From: Streptomyces omiyaensis
Lineage (GTDB): Bacteria; Actinomycetota; Actinomycetes; Streptomycetales; Streptomycetaceae
Assembly: GCF_014650895.1 (NCBI RefSeq)
Contig: NZ_BMVV01000019.1
Coordinates: 79,970-143,969 of the forward strand
DNA: 64,000 nt
Direction of reading: 5' to 3'
Numbering within the stretch: the stretch's first letter is position 1; every line of letters starts with the position of its first letter. A program made the position numbers and the translations under genes. The notes beneath the pieces are model-generated. The model ran no database searches and had not been told where the DNA came from. It was given only the letters and a program-made list of their open reading frames with translations. Of this stretch, positions 41,372 to 49,461 are shown piece after piece.

Positions 41372-41770
41372 CTACAGGGCGGCCCGGGCCGGACCGCTCC
41401 CGCCCGGGACCGCCCGCGCCGTCGCGGGTGCCGGTTCCCGTGCCTGTCCGGCGAGGCGGAGGGCGTCGTCGATCCCGTCGAGCTTCGCCGGGGGCAGGGC
41501 GGCCGCCCGCTCCAGCAGGTCGTCCCGGGACACCGTGGTCGGCCACGTGCACGGGGCGAGGCCCGGGCGCGGGAGCGCGAGCCGCAGCACGCCCTCGAAG
41601 GGCAGTCCCTCGGCGGTGCCGACCGTCACCTCGATGCCGAGGCCGGCGAGGTCGACGCCGGCCGGGGCGACGACCTGCATCACCCGGATCCCGGACGCGT
41701 CGTCCCCCGACAGCAGGACGACCGGCCTCCGCTCGTCGAACAGGACCCACCAGACTTCGCCGCGTCGCAC
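41372..41770 (-). CDS. PemK/MazF-like toxin-family protein
   Basis: 132 residues from GTG 41770 (GGAGG 4 nt upstream). The N terminus MRRGEVWWVLFDERRPVVLLSGDD is the MazF/PemK beta-barrel start, with IRVMQVVAPAG, IEVTVG and LPFEGVLRLALPRPGL following. No antitoxin gene (MazE/PemI-like, AbrB or ribbon-helix-helix) lies upstream. The next gene downstream is a 272-residue unknown. It could be a solitary MazF-fold protein, an RNA-processing factor, or a toxin paired with an unfamiliar partner. Confidence 0.75.
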   Translation of the reverse strand: MRRGEVWWVLFDERRPVVLLSGDDASGIRVMQVVAPAGVDLAGLGIEVTVGTAEGLPFEGVLRLALPRPGLAPCTWPTTVSRDDLLERAAALPPAKLDGIDDALRLAGQAREPAPATARAVPGGSGPARAAL

Positions 41771-42073
41771 AAGTCCTCCGGAGGCGGGGCGGCAGGGGGA
41801 CGCCGTGCGCCCCTGCCGCGCTGTGGAGACGGGTGCGGCCGCCGTCGGTCACCGGTGTGCGAGGACCGGGACCGTGCGGCGGGCGCGGCTCACAGCGTAG
41901 GACCCGCCCGTCGGCGGGCGGGGTTCGGGGGCCGACGGCCCGGATCGCGGGCGGGGCCCGGAGCGCGCGGGCCGCCGTCCGTCCCGTCGGACGGCCCGGG
42001 CGGCCCGGGCGGCGTGACGGCGGGAAAGCCGCTGGTCGGGCCGGTTCGGTCCTGGGTATGGCCAAGTATAACT

Positions 42074-42091
42074 AGAACTGATATCAGTTCT
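42074..42091. promoter_or_regulatory. 18-bp palindrome AGAACTGATATCAGTTCT
   Basis: Perfect dyad 35 bp upstream of the aldehyde dehydrogenase start. The half-site AGAACT also occurs in the thiolase dyad (30976) and beside the MBL operator (40528). Probable TetR-type operator overlapping the promoter. Confidence 0.65.
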
Positions 42092-42105
42092 GAAACATCG
42101 TCAGA
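42089..42105. promoter_or_regulatory. 17-bp operator TCTGAAACATCGTCAGA at ALDH promoter
   Basis: TCTGA-N7-TCAGA dyad, overlapping the 18-bp palindrome by 3 bp, 21 bp before the ATG. It fits the TCTGAN-N5-RTCAGN pattern. Confidence 0.6.
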
Positions 42106-42126
42106 TACTCCCGGGAGGCGACCGGC

Positions 42127-43587
42127 ATGACCGAGCTGGTGGAGCACGGAAAGCTGTTCATCGGCGGGGAGTTGACCGATCCCCTCGGCGACGCCGCCAT
42201 CGAGGTGGTCTCGCCGCACACCGAGGAGGTCATCGGACGCGTCCCGCACGCCTCCCGCGCCGACGTCGACCGGGCCGTCGCGGCCGCCCGCCGGGCCTTC
42301 GACGAGGGGCCCTGGCCGCGGATGGGCCTGGAGGAGCGGATCGAGGTCGTCTCCCGGATCAAGGACGCCATCGCCGTCCGGCACGAGGAGCTGGCCCGCT
42401 CGATCAGCGCGCAGAACGGCTCCCCGTACTCCTGGTCCGTCCTCGCCCAGGCGCTCGGCGCGATGATGGTGTGGGACTCGGCGATCACGGTGGCCCGCGG
42501 CTTCGTCTTCGAGGAGCGGCGCGACGGGGTCCTCGGCCCGCTCCTGGTGCGGCGCGAGCCGGTCGGGGTGGTCGCCGCCGTCGTGCCGTGGAACGTGCCG
42601 CAGTTCACCGCCGCCGCCAAGCTGGGTCCGGCGCTGCTCGCCGGCTGCACCGCGGTGCTCAAGCCCTCGCCGGAGTCGCCGCTCGACTCGTACCTCCTCG
42701 GCGAGATCGCCGCCGAGGCCGGGCTGCCCGAGGGCGTGCTGTCGATCCTGCCCGCCGACCGCGAGGTCAGCGAGTACCTGGTCGGGCACCCCGGCGTCGA
42801 CAAGGTCTCCTTCACCGGCTCGGTCGCCGCCGGCAGGCGGGTGATGGAGGTCGCCTCCCGCAACCTCACCCGCGTCACCCTCGAACTCGGCGGCAAGTCG
42901 GCCGCGGTGATCCTCCCGGACGCCGACGTGGCCACCGCCGTCGCCGGGATCGTCCCGGCCGCCTGGATGAACAACGGGCAGGCGTGCGTGGCCCAGACCC
43001 GGATCCTCGCCCCGCGCTCCCGGTACGAGGAGATCGCCGAGGCGCTGTCCGCCGCGGCCTCCGCGCTCGTCGTCGGCGACCCGCTCGACCCGGCCACCCA
43101 GCTCGGCCCGCTCGTCGCCCGCCGCCAGCAGCAGCGCTCGCTCGACTACATCGGCATCGGGCAGGCGGAGGGCGCGAAGCTCCTCACCGGCGGCGGCCGC
43201 CCCGACGGCCTCGACCGCGGCTGGTACGTCGAGCCGACCCTCTTCGGCGACGTCGACAACTCCATGCGGATCGCCCGCGAGGAGATCTTCGGCCCGGTCG
43301 TCTGCCTCCTGCCGTACGGGGACGAGGCCGAGGCCCTGCGGATCGCGAACGACTCCGAGTACGGCCTCAGCGGGAGCGTCTGGACCGGCGACGTCGAGCA
43401 CGGCGTCGACTTCGCCCGGCAGGTCCGCACCGGCACCTTCAACGTCAACACCTTCAGCCTCGACATGCTCGGCCCCTTCGGCGGCTACAAGAACTCCGGC
43501 CTGGGCCGCGAGTTCGGTCCCGAGGGGCTCTCCGAGTACCTGGAGCACAAGATGATCCACCTGCCGGCCGGCTACGGGGACCACTGA
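42127..43587 (+). CDS. NAD(P)+-dependent aldehyde dehydrogenase
   Basis: 486 residues with GGGAGG 8 nt upstream. Catalytic Glu253 in VTLELGGKSAAV and Cys287 in MNNGQACVAQTR, cofactor-binding VPWNVPQ and FTGSVAAGRRV, and the ALDH C-terminal motifs EEIFGPVVCLLPY and GPFGGYKNSGLGREFG. It oxidises an aldehyde to the acid. The stop overlaps the ferredoxin start (TGATG), so the pair is coupled. With CYP125 and FadA5 under related operators, the substrate may be a sterol side-chain or fatty aldehyde; this is inferred. Confidence 0.95.
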   Translation: MTELVEHGKLFIGGELTDPLGDAAIEVVSPHTEEVIGRVPHASRADVDRAVAAARRAFDEGPWPRMGLEERIEVVSRIKDAIAVRHEELARSISAQNGSPYSWSVLAQALGAMMVWDSAITVARGFVFEERRDGVLGPLLVRREPVGVVAAVVPWNVPQFTAAAKLGPALLAGCTAVLKPSPESPLDSYLLGEIAAEAGLPEGVLSILPADREVSEYLVGHPGVDKVSFTGSVAAGRRVMEVASRNLTRVTLELGGKSAAVILPDADVATAVAGIVPAAWMNNGQACVAQTRILAPRSRYEEIAEALSAAASALVVGDPLDPATQLGPLVARRQQQRSLDYIGIGQAEGAKLLTGGGRPDGLDRGWYVEPTLFGDVDNSMRIAREEIFGPVVCLLPYGDEAEALRIANDSEYGLSGSVWTGDVEHGVDFARQVRTGTFNVNTFSLDMLGPFGGYKNSGLGREFGPEGLSEYLEHKMIHLPAGYGDH

Positions 43588-43820
43588 TGGGCGACCGCTG
43601 GCACGTGGAGGTCGACCGGGGCGTCTGCATCGGCTCGGGCATGTGCGTGAACCACGCCCCGGACGGCTTCCGCCTCGACACCGCCCGCCAGTCCCATCCG
43701 ACGGCCCCCGAGGCCGACGCGGGCGAGCGCCTGCTCGCGGCGGCGGAGGGCTGTCCGGTCGAGGCCATCCTCCTCACCCTCGCCGACGGCGGGGAGCCGG
43801 TGTACCCGCCGGAGGAGTAG
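43587..43820 (+). CDS. 3Fe-4S-type ferredoxin (P450 partner type)
   Basis: 77 residues from ATG 43587, overlapping the aldehyde dehydrogenase stop by one base. The sequence WHVEVDRGVCIGSGMCVNHAPDGFRL, with Cys-x5-Cys and a later Cys-Pro (AAEGCPVEAI), is the single 3Fe-4S-type ferredoxin common with actinobacterial P450s. It is a probable electron donor for the CYP125-type P450, 12.8 kb away and under a shared operator motif. Confidence 0.92.
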   Translation: MGDRWHVEVDRGVCIGSGMCVNHAPDGFRLDTARQSHPTAPEADAGERLLAAAEGCPVEAILLTLADGGEPVYPPEE

Positions 43821-43840
43821 CCCGCCGGGGGAGCGCCCCG

Positions 43841-43877
43841 CCCGGGAGCGCCTCGTCCGAGGGGCGCTCCGCCCGGG
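43841..43877 (+). terminator. Terminator after ferredoxin gene
   Basis: The CCCGGGAGCGCCTCG arm pairs, with a 2-nt bulge, with CGAGGGGCGCTCCGCCCGGG. It lies about 20 bp after the ferredoxin stop. Confidence 0.6.
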
Positions 43878-43955
43878 GGCGGCCCGTCGGCGGCCGTGGC
43901 ACCCTCCTCCCCTGATCGCGGGGCGACCGGCCCCGTGACCTGGGAGGGGGCGCGC

Positions 43956-44525
43956 GTGCAGGGCGAGGGACGGGCCGCTTCGGCGGCCCTGGCGATGGCG
44001 ATCCCGCTCGCCGCCGGGTGCGGGGCCGCCGCCGGGGAGGCCGCGGGCTTCGGCCGGGACGCCGTGCGGAGCGAGATCCGGACGGCCGTCGACGGCGCGG
44101 GGATGCCGGAGTCGGAGCTGCCGGGGCCGGGGGAGGAGACCGGCACGGCGAGCCCGGCGACGGAGCGGGAGCGGCTCGCCGTGCGCGCCGCCGCCCGCTC
44201 CACCGGCCGGCAGTACGTCGGCCCTCCCGTGGACGGTGCGCGCGGGAAGTGCGACAGGACCCTGACGGGGCCGGCCGGTGTGGGCCGGAAGGAGTCGGGG
44301 AAGCGGTTCGAGCAGCCGGTCGGCGAGAAGGGCGACGGCACCGCGGTGCGGGTCGTGCTCGAGAAGGAGGGATGGACCCTCCGCGCCCGGTACAACCCCT
44401 CGCGTGCGCTGGGGGTGGACATCCTCTCCTTCACCGCCACGGAGGACGCGTGCGTGCAGCAGTTCACCGAGCAGGAGGCCGCCCTCCTCTCCGGCGACGG
44501 GGCCGAGGAGGACGCCGGTCACTGA
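43956..44525 (+). CDS. Putative lipoprotein
   Basis: 189 residues from GTG 43956 (GGGAGGGG about 7 nt upstream). Lipobox ALAMAIPLAAGCGAA, with Cys at ~21. The extracellular domain has RTAVDGAGMPESELP, GKRFEQPVGEKGDGTAVRVVLEKEGWTLRARYN and one Cys pair. I do not recognise the family. The 3' end overlaps the convergent TetR gene by 7 bp. Confidence 0.75.
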   Translation: MQGEGRAASAALAMAIPLAAGCGAAAGEAAGFGRDAVRSEIRTAVDGAGMPESELPGPGEETGTASPATERERLAVRAAARSTGRQYVGPPVDGARGKCDRTLTGPAGVGRKESGKRFEQPVGEKGDGTAVRVVLEKEGWTLRARYNPSRALGVDILSFTATEDACVQQFTEQEAALLSGDGAEEDAGH

Positions 44526-45154
44526 CGGGCGGCGGTCCGCTCCGGGGCCGTCAGGTCGATCAGGCGGCAGACCGTCTCGATGTCGATCTTCACCTGGGCG
44601 ATCGAGGCGCGCCCCGAGAGCCAGGTGATGAGGGCCGAGTGCCAGGTGTGCTCGATGACGCGGACGGCCGAGAGCTGTTCCGGCGTCGGCTGCGCGGCAC
44701 CCATCGCGTCCAGGATGATCGCCGTCGTCAGCCGCGAGACCGTGTCGACCTCGGGGCTGACGCTGCGGTCGGCGAAGGTCAGCGCCCGGACCATCGCGTC
44801 GGCGAGCTGCGGTTCGCGCTGGAGGGCGCGGAAGGCCCGCATCAGGGTCTCCGCGACCCGCTCGGCGGGGGCGGCGCCGCCGGGGGGCCGCTTCCTGAGC
44901 GTGGTGTGCATGTGCTGGAGCTGGTCCTGCATGGTCGCGACGAGCAGGTGCACCTTGGAGGGGAAGTAGCGGTAGAGCGTGCCGAGGGCGACCCCGGCCG
45001 CCTCCGCGACCTCCCGCATCTGCACCGCGTCGAAGCCGCCGCGGGCGGCGAGCTGGGCGCTGGCGTCGAGGATGCGGCGCCGGCGCGCCTCCTGTCGCTC
45101 CGTCAGCGGCGGCGTGGCGGAGGGGCGGTGGTCCGCTCTGCTCTCTGCGGTCAT
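44519..45154 (-). CDS. KstR-like TetR-family regulator
   Basis: 211 residues from ATG 45154. The TetR winged HTH (residues ~15-65) contains LDASAQLAARGGFDAVQMREVAEAAGVALGTLYRYFPSKVHLLVATM. GGxDAVQMRxVAxxAGVAxGTLYRYFPSKVHLL is what I know from KstR, the steroid-catabolism repressor of mycobacteria and rhodococci. Ligand domain: RALTFADRSVSPEVDTVSRL, HTWHSALITWLSGRASIAQV. Two palindromic sites sit upstream (45265-45278, 45326-45339), the latter a perfect KstR consensus. It probably represses the P450/thiolase pair and itself. Confidence 0.88.
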   Translation of the reverse strand: MTAESRADHRPSATPPLTERQEARRRRILDASAQLAARGGFDAVQMREVAEAAGVALGTLYRYFPSKVHLLVATMQDQLQHMHTTLRKRPPGGAAPAERVAETLMRAFRALQREPQLADAMVRALTFADRSVSPEVDTVSRLTTAIILDAMGAAQPTPEQLSAVRVIEHTWHSALITWLSGRASIAQVKIDIETVCRLIDLTAPERTAARQ

Positions 45155-45264
45155 CGGGGTCCCGTTCCGTGCGGTGGGGAGCGCCAGTATGGCGGAGGAC
45201 GGCCGTGGCGCGAACCTCCGCGGCCGGGTGGCGCGAATCACCTGGTCCGGCACTCACACGGAAG

Positions 45265-45278
45265 CTACCTGCCGGTAG
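45265..45278. promoter_or_regulatory. Operator candidate CTACCTGCCGGTAG
   Basis: CTACC-N4-GGTAG perfect dyad 111 bp upstream of the KstR-like gene start. It fits many TetR autoregulatory operators. Confidence 0.5.
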
Positions 45279-45325
45279 ATTCGGTGCCTCTCGAAGGTTC
45301 GAGGGGTGTCGAGAACGATCAAGTC

Positions 45326-45339
45326 TGTAACTTGTTCTA
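45326..45339. promoter_or_regulatory. KstR consensus box TGTAACTTGTTCTA
   Basis: Matches TNNAACNNGTTNNA exactly (T, AAC, GTT and A all present). It lies in the divergent spacer 172 bp upstream of the KstR-like gene and 55 bp upstream of the glycosyltransferase. Confidence 0.75.
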
Positions 45340-45393
45340 CATTAGCGCGAGCGGTTACGCTCGCGCGAAACGCACGTTCGAAGGGGGTCGCGC

Positions 45394-46710
45394 ATGACCG
45401 CTGAGGCCATAGAGGCAAGCCCCCGACAGGGTGCCGCCCCGTCCGGTGACGGTCCGTTGCGGATCGCTCTCCTCACGTACAAGGGGAACCCCTTCTGCGG
45501 CGGCCAGGGCGTCTACGTCCGCCACCTCTCCCGCGAGCTGGCCCGGCTGGGCCACACCGTCGAGGTCTTCGGCTCGCAGCCGTACCCGACCCTCGACGAG
45601 GGCGTCACGCTCAGCGAGATCGCCAGCCTCGACCTCTACCGCCAGCCCGACCCCTTCCGGACGCCGAAGCGCGAGGAGTACCGGGACTGGATCGACGCGC
45701 TGGAGGTCGCCACCATGTGGACCGGCGGCTTCCCCGAGCCGCTGACCTTCTCGCTGCGGGCCCGGCGCACCCTCGCCGCCCGCGCCGGCGACTTCGACGT
45801 CGTCCACGACAACCAGACCCTCGGGTACGGCCTCCTCGGCGGACCCCGCGCGCTCGGCGCCCCGCTGGTCACCACGATCCACCACCCCATCACCGTCGAC
45901 CGGCAGCTGGAGCTCGACGCCGCCGCCGACTGGAAGCGCCGCGCCTCCGTCCGCCGCTGGTACGGCTTCACCCGCATGCAGAAGCGGGTGGCCCGCCGGC
46001 TCCCGTCCGTCCTCACCGTCTCCGGCACCTCCCGCCAGGAGATCGTCGAGCACCTCGGCGTCCGCGAGGACCGGATCCGCGTCGTGCACATCGGAGCCGA
46101 CACCGAGCTGTGGTCCCCGGACCCGTCGGTCGCCGAGGTCCCCGGCCGGATCGTCACCACCTCCAGCGCCGACGTCCCCCTCAAGGGCCTGGTCTTCCTC
46201 ATCGAGGCGCTGGCCAAGCTCCGCACCGAGCGGCCCGACGCGCACCTCGTCGTCGTCGGCAAGCGAGCCGAGGACGGCCCCGTCGCCCAGGCCATCGAGC
46301 GGTACGGACTCGACGGCGCCGTCCGCTTCGTCAAGGGCATCAGCGACGCCGAGCTCGTCGACCTCTACCGCTCCGCCGAGGTCGCCTGCGTCCCCTCCCT
46401 CTACGAGGGCTTCTCGCTGCCCGCCGCCGAGGGCATGGCCACCGGCACCCCGCTCGTCGCCACCACCGGCGGCGCGATCCCCGAGGTCGCCGGACCCGAC
46501 GGCGAGACCTGCCTCGCCGTGCCGACCGGCGACGCGGGCGCGCTGGCCGCCGCGCTCGACCGGATGCTCGGCGACCCCGAGCTGCGGGCCCGCCTCGGCG
46601 CCGCGGGCCGCGCCCGGGTCCTGGACCGCTTCACCTGGGCCCGCGCGGCCCAGGGCACCGCCGAGCTCTACCGGGAGGCCCTGGCCCGCCAGGGCGCCCG
46701 CCGCCGCTGA
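45394..46710 (+). CDS. GT4-family glycosyltransferase
   Basis: 438 residues from ATG 45394 (AAGGGGG 7 nt upstream). N-terminal Rossmann half with LRIALLTYKGNPFCGGQGVYVRHLSRELARLGH; C-terminal half with the GT4 donor-binding segments RIVTTSSADVPLKGLVFLIEAL, DAHLVVVGKRAED and the E-x7-E motif VPSLYEGFSLPAAEGMATGTPLVATTGGAIPE. It transfers a sugar from a nucleotide donor to an unknown acceptor. First gene of a three-gene operon with a methyltransferase and an alpha-toroid protein. The KstR box in its promoter raises the chance that it is in the same regulon. Confidence 0.95.
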   Translation: MTAEAIEASPRQGAAPSGDGPLRIALLTYKGNPFCGGQGVYVRHLSRELARLGHTVEVFGSQPYPTLDEGVTLSEIASLDLYRQPDPFRTPKREEYRDWIDALEVATMWTGGFPEPLTFSLRARRTLAARAGDFDVVHDNQTLGYGLLGGPRALGAPLVTTIHHPITVDRQLELDAAADWKRRASVRRWYGFTRMQKRVARRLPSVLTVSGTSRQEIVEHLGVREDRIRVVHIGADTELWSPDPSVAEVPGRIVTTSSADVPLKGLVFLIEALAKLRTERPDAHLVVVGKRAEDGPVAQAIERYGLDGAVRFVKGISDAELVDLYRSAEVACVPSLYEGFSLPAAEGMATGTPLVATTGGAIPEVAGPDGETCLAVPTGDAGALAAALDRMLGDPELRARLGAAGRARVLDRFTWARAAQGTAELYREALARQGARRR

Positions 46711-46771
46711 CCGCCGATCCCCCCGCGCTCCGCGCACCCCCCCGCACCCGCCACTCGGAAGGGCAGACCCC

Positions 46772-47536
46772 GTGCTGACCGTCGACTTCACCCGCTTCCC
46801 GCTCGCCCCCGGCGACCGCGTGCTCGATCTGGGCTGCGGTGCGGGCCGGCACGCCTTCGAGTGCTACCGGCGCGGCGCCCAGGTCGTGGCCCTCGACCGG
46901 AACGGCGAGGAGATCCGCGAGGTCGCCAAGTGGTTCGCCGCCATGAAGGAGGCCGGCGAGGCCCCGGCCGGCGCCACCGCCACGGCGATGGAGGGCGACG
47001 CGCTCAACCTGCCCTTCCCCGACGAGTCCTTCGACGTCGTCATCATCTCCGAGGTCATGGAGCACATCCCGGACGACAAGGGCGTGCTCGCCGAGATGGT
47101 CCGCGTCCTCAAGCCGGGCGGCCGGATCGCGATCACCGTCCCCCGCTACGGCCCCGAGAAGATCTGCTGGGCGCTCTCCGACGCGTACCACGAGGTCGAG
47201 GGCGGCCACATCCGCATCTACAAGGCGGACGAGCTGCTGTCCAAGATCCGCCAGGCCGGCCTCAAGCCGTACGGCACCCACCACGCGCACGCCCTCCACG
47301 CGCCGTACTGGTGGCTGAAGTGCGCCTTCGGCGTCGACAACGACAAGGCGCTGCCGGTCCGGGCGTACCACAAGCTCCTGGTCTGGGACATCATGAAGAA
47401 GCCCGCCCTGACCCGGGTCGCCGAGCAGCTGCTCAACCCGGTCGTCGGCAAGAGCTTCGTCGCCTACGCCACCAAGCCCCACCTCCCGAAGGCCGCCGCC
47501 ACCGACGGTGCCGCCACCGCGGACGCGGCCCGGTGA
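46772..47536 (+). CDS. SAM-dependent methyltransferase (class I)
   Basis: 254 residues from GTG 46772 (GGAAGGGCAG upstream). AdoMet motifs: DRVLDLGCGAGRHAFECYRRGA, ALDRNGEEI, FDVVIISEVMEHIPDDKGVLAEMVRVLKPGG. The mid-part ALHAPYWWLKCAFGV and the C terminus LLNPVVGKSFVAYATKP are unusual and could bind the acceptor. The gene follows the glycosyltransferase by 61 bp and its stop overlaps the start of the toroid gene (GTGA). The acceptor is probably the glycosylated product of the operon. Confidence 0.93.
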   Translation: MLTVDFTRFPLAPGDRVLDLGCGAGRHAFECYRRGAQVVALDRNGEEIREVAKWFAAMKEAGEAPAGATATAMEGDALNLPFPDESFDVVIISEVMEHIPDDKGVLAEMVRVLKPGGRIAITVPRYGPEKICWALSDAYHEVEGGHIRIYKADELLSKIRQAGLKPYGTHHAHALHAPYWWLKCAFGVDNDKALPVRAYHKLLVWDIMKKPALTRVAEQLLNPVVGKSFVAYATKPHLPKAAATDGAATADAAR

Positions 47537-48624
47537 CCTCTCCCGAGCGGATCGCCGAGCACCTCGTCCTGCCCGGGGTGCTCACCGCCGAGCAGGCCGC
47601 CGGCACCGTCGCGGGCATCCTCGCCGCCCAGCGCGAGGACGGCGCCATCCCGTGGTTCCGGGGCCACCACCTCGACCCGTGGGACCACACCGAGGCCGCC
47701 ATGGCCCTGGACGCGGCCGGCGAGCACGAGGCCGCGGCCCGCGCCTACGCCTGGCTCGCCCGCCACCAGAACGCCGACGGCTCCTGGTACGCGGCCTACC
47801 AGGACGGCGACCCGGACGACGTCACCGACCGCGGCAAGGAGTCCAACTTCACCGCGTACATAGCCGTCGGCGTCTGGCACCACTACCTGTCGACCGGCGA
47901 CGACGCCTTCCTCGACCGGATGTGGCCGGTCGTCTACGCGGCGGTCGAGTTCGTCCTCGGTCTCCAGCAGCCCGGCGGCCAGATCGGCTGGAAGCGCGAG
48001 GCCGACGGCACCCCCGTCGCCGACGCCCTCCTCACCGGCTCCTCCTCGGTCCACCACGCGCTGCGCTGCGCCCTCGCCGTCGCCGACGCCCGCGAGGAAC
48101 CGCAGCCCGACTGGGAGCTGGCGGCCGGCGCCCTCGCCCACGCGATCCGGCGCCACCCCGAGCGCTTCCTCGACAAGGCGCGCTACTCGATGGACTGGTA
48201 CTACCCGGTCCTCGGCGGCGCCGTCACCGGCGCCGAGGCCAAGGCCCGCATCGACGGCCGCTGGGACGAGTTCGTCGTCCCCGGCCTCGGCGTCCGCTGC
48301 GTCGTCCCCAACCCGTGGGTCACCGGCGGCGAGAGCTGCGAGCTCGCCCTCGCCCTCTGGGCCACGGGCGAGTCCGACCGCGCCCTCACCGTCCTCCAGG
48401 ACATCGGCCACCTGCGGGCCGCGAACGGCCTCTACTGGACGGGGTACGTCTACGAGGGGGCGGACGGCCACGAGCCGGCCGTCTGGCCCGAGGAGCAGAC
48501 CACCTGGACGGCGGGCTCCCTCCTCCTCGCCGTCGCGGCGCTCGGCGGCGAACAGGCCACCGTCGCCGTCTTCGGCGGCGAGACCCTCCCGGTCGGCCTG
48601 GACCCCGACTGCTGCGGGGAGTGA
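47533..48624 (+). CDS. Alpha/alpha-toroid protein (prenyltransferase/glycosidase-like)
   Basis: 363 residues from GTG 47533, overlapping the methyltransferase stop by 4 nt. Helical-barrel repeats with aromatic motifs: GAIPWFRGHHLDPWDHTEAAMALD, AWLARHQNADGSWYAAYQDGD, LQQPGGQIGWKREADGTPVADALLTGSSSVHHALRC, WTGYVYEGADGHEPAVWPEEQTTWTAGS. Annotation pipelines call such proteins prenyltransferase-like; the aromatic/acidic sites also fit an (alpha/alpha)6 glycoside hydrolase. It has no signal peptide, so it acts in the cytosol. Likely converts or binds the product of the preceding two enzymes; chemistry unknown. Confidence 0.85.
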   Translation: MTSPERIAEHLVLPGVLTAEQAAGTVAGILAAQREDGAIPWFRGHHLDPWDHTEAAMALDAAGEHEAAARAYAWLARHQNADGSWYAAYQDGDPDDVTDRGKESNFTAYIAVGVWHHYLSTGDDAFLDRMWPVVYAAVEFVLGLQQPGGQIGWKREADGTPVADALLTGSSSVHHALRCALAVADAREEPQPDWELAAGALAHAIRRHPERFLDKARYSMDWYYPVLGGAVTGAEAKARIDGRWDEFVVPGLGVRCVVPNPWVTGGESCELALALWATGESDRALTVLQDIGHLRAANGLYWTGYVYEGADGHEPAVWPEEQTTWTAGSLLLAVAALGGEQATVAVFGGETLPVGLDPDCCGE

Positions 48625-48711
48625 CCGGGCGCACCCGGTCGGGGCACCCGGATGGCGGGGCGCCGGGGGGCGGGTGAGGCTGGCGGAACCAGTCCCCAGG
48701 GAGGTTCCGCT

Positions 48712-49260
48712 GTGCCCAGAAGCCTGACCCGCGGCGTCGCCGCGCTGCTGATGTCCTGCGCGCTGCTGTTCACCACGGCCGCGTGCGGGGCCGACACCAC
48801 CCAGAGCGTGAGCACGGCCTCCAGCCCCTCGGCGTCGAGCACCTTCGAGCAGCAGAAGCTCGCCAAGACCCGGTTCGTCGCGAACGCCGGGCTCGCCGCC
48901 GGCGCCGCCTACCAGTGGATCGTGAAGCCCTACCGGGCGGGCACGTTCAAGAAGGGCGCGGACGGGCGCACCTTCGCGCTCGTCAAGGCCGGACTCGCGG
49001 GCGCCTTCACCTACAACCGGCTCAAGGCCGCGGTGAACAACGCCAAGGGCGACCCGCTGCTCTCCAAGGCGGTGGCCCCGCTCTCCGCCGGCATCGAGTC
49101 CCTGAAGGAGCTGGGGACCAAGCTCCGCAAGGGCGAGATCGACGCCGCGGACGTGGGCGGCCTGGAGGGCGTCATCAACGGCATCAAGGACGCCGGGAAG
49201 TCGGCCGGCGCCGAGGTCGTCGACAAGGTCCCCTCGGCCTCCCAGCTCGGCGGCGGCTGA
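48712..49260 (+). CDS. Putative lipoprotein
   Basis: 182 residues from GTG 48712 (GGGAGG 8 nt upstream). Signal peptide with lipobox LLFTTAACGAD (Cys ~25). The mature part is mostly helical (LAKTRFVANAGLAAGAAYQWIVKPYRAGTFKKGADG, SLKELGTKLRKGEIDAADVGGLEGVINGIKDAG). I recognise only the general lipoprotein layout. No partner gene overlaps it. Confidence 0.78.
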   Translation: MPRSLTRGVAALLMSCALLFTTAACGADTTQSVSTASSPSASSTFEQQKLAKTRFVANAGLAAGAAYQWIVKPYRAGTFKKGADGRTFALVKAGLAGAFTYNRLKAAVNNAKGDPLLSKAVAPLSAGIESLKELGTKLRKGEIDAADVGGLEGVINGIKDAGKSAGAEVVDKVPSASQLGGG

Positions 49261-49271
49261 GCCGGCGCGCC

Positions 49272-49448
49272 TCACGCGGGGACGGCGGCCGGGCCGGCCG
49301 GCGCCGGGCGGTCCGCGTACCCCTCCGCGCCGCCGGTGCACACCAGGCCCCCGTCCCGCAGCGGGTTGAGCGGCGCGCCGGTGCGCAGCCGCTCCACCGC
49401 GTCGGGGTCGGCCGGGAACGGGCGGCCCGGCGAGGGCGCGACGGACAC
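49272..49448 (-). CDS. Small hypothetical protein downstream of LLM gene
   Basis: 58 residues from GTG 49448, 13 bp after the LLM stop. Codon third positions are almost all G/C, and the sequence VSVAPSPGRPFPADPDAVERL, then RTGAPLNPLRDGGLVCTGG, looks protein-like rather than shadow. No Shine-Dalgarno is obvious, so translation may be coupled. No family recognised. Confidence 0.45.
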   Translation of the reverse strand: MSVAPSPGRPFPADPDAVERLRTGAPLNPLRDGGLVCTGGAEGYADRPAPAGPAAVPA

Positions 49449-49461
49449 GCCCGGAGCGCGG

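Larger units (their letters stand above)
41771..42126. other. Promoter region between PemK-like and aldehyde dehydrogenase genes
   Basis: 356 bp with no gene. It includes a GC-rich hairpin (CCCGCCCGTCGGCGGG near 41900), an 18-bp perfect palindrome (42074-42091), the 17-bp operator (42089-42105), and the Shine-Dalgarno GGGAGG of the aldehyde dehydrogenase. Confidence 0.7.
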
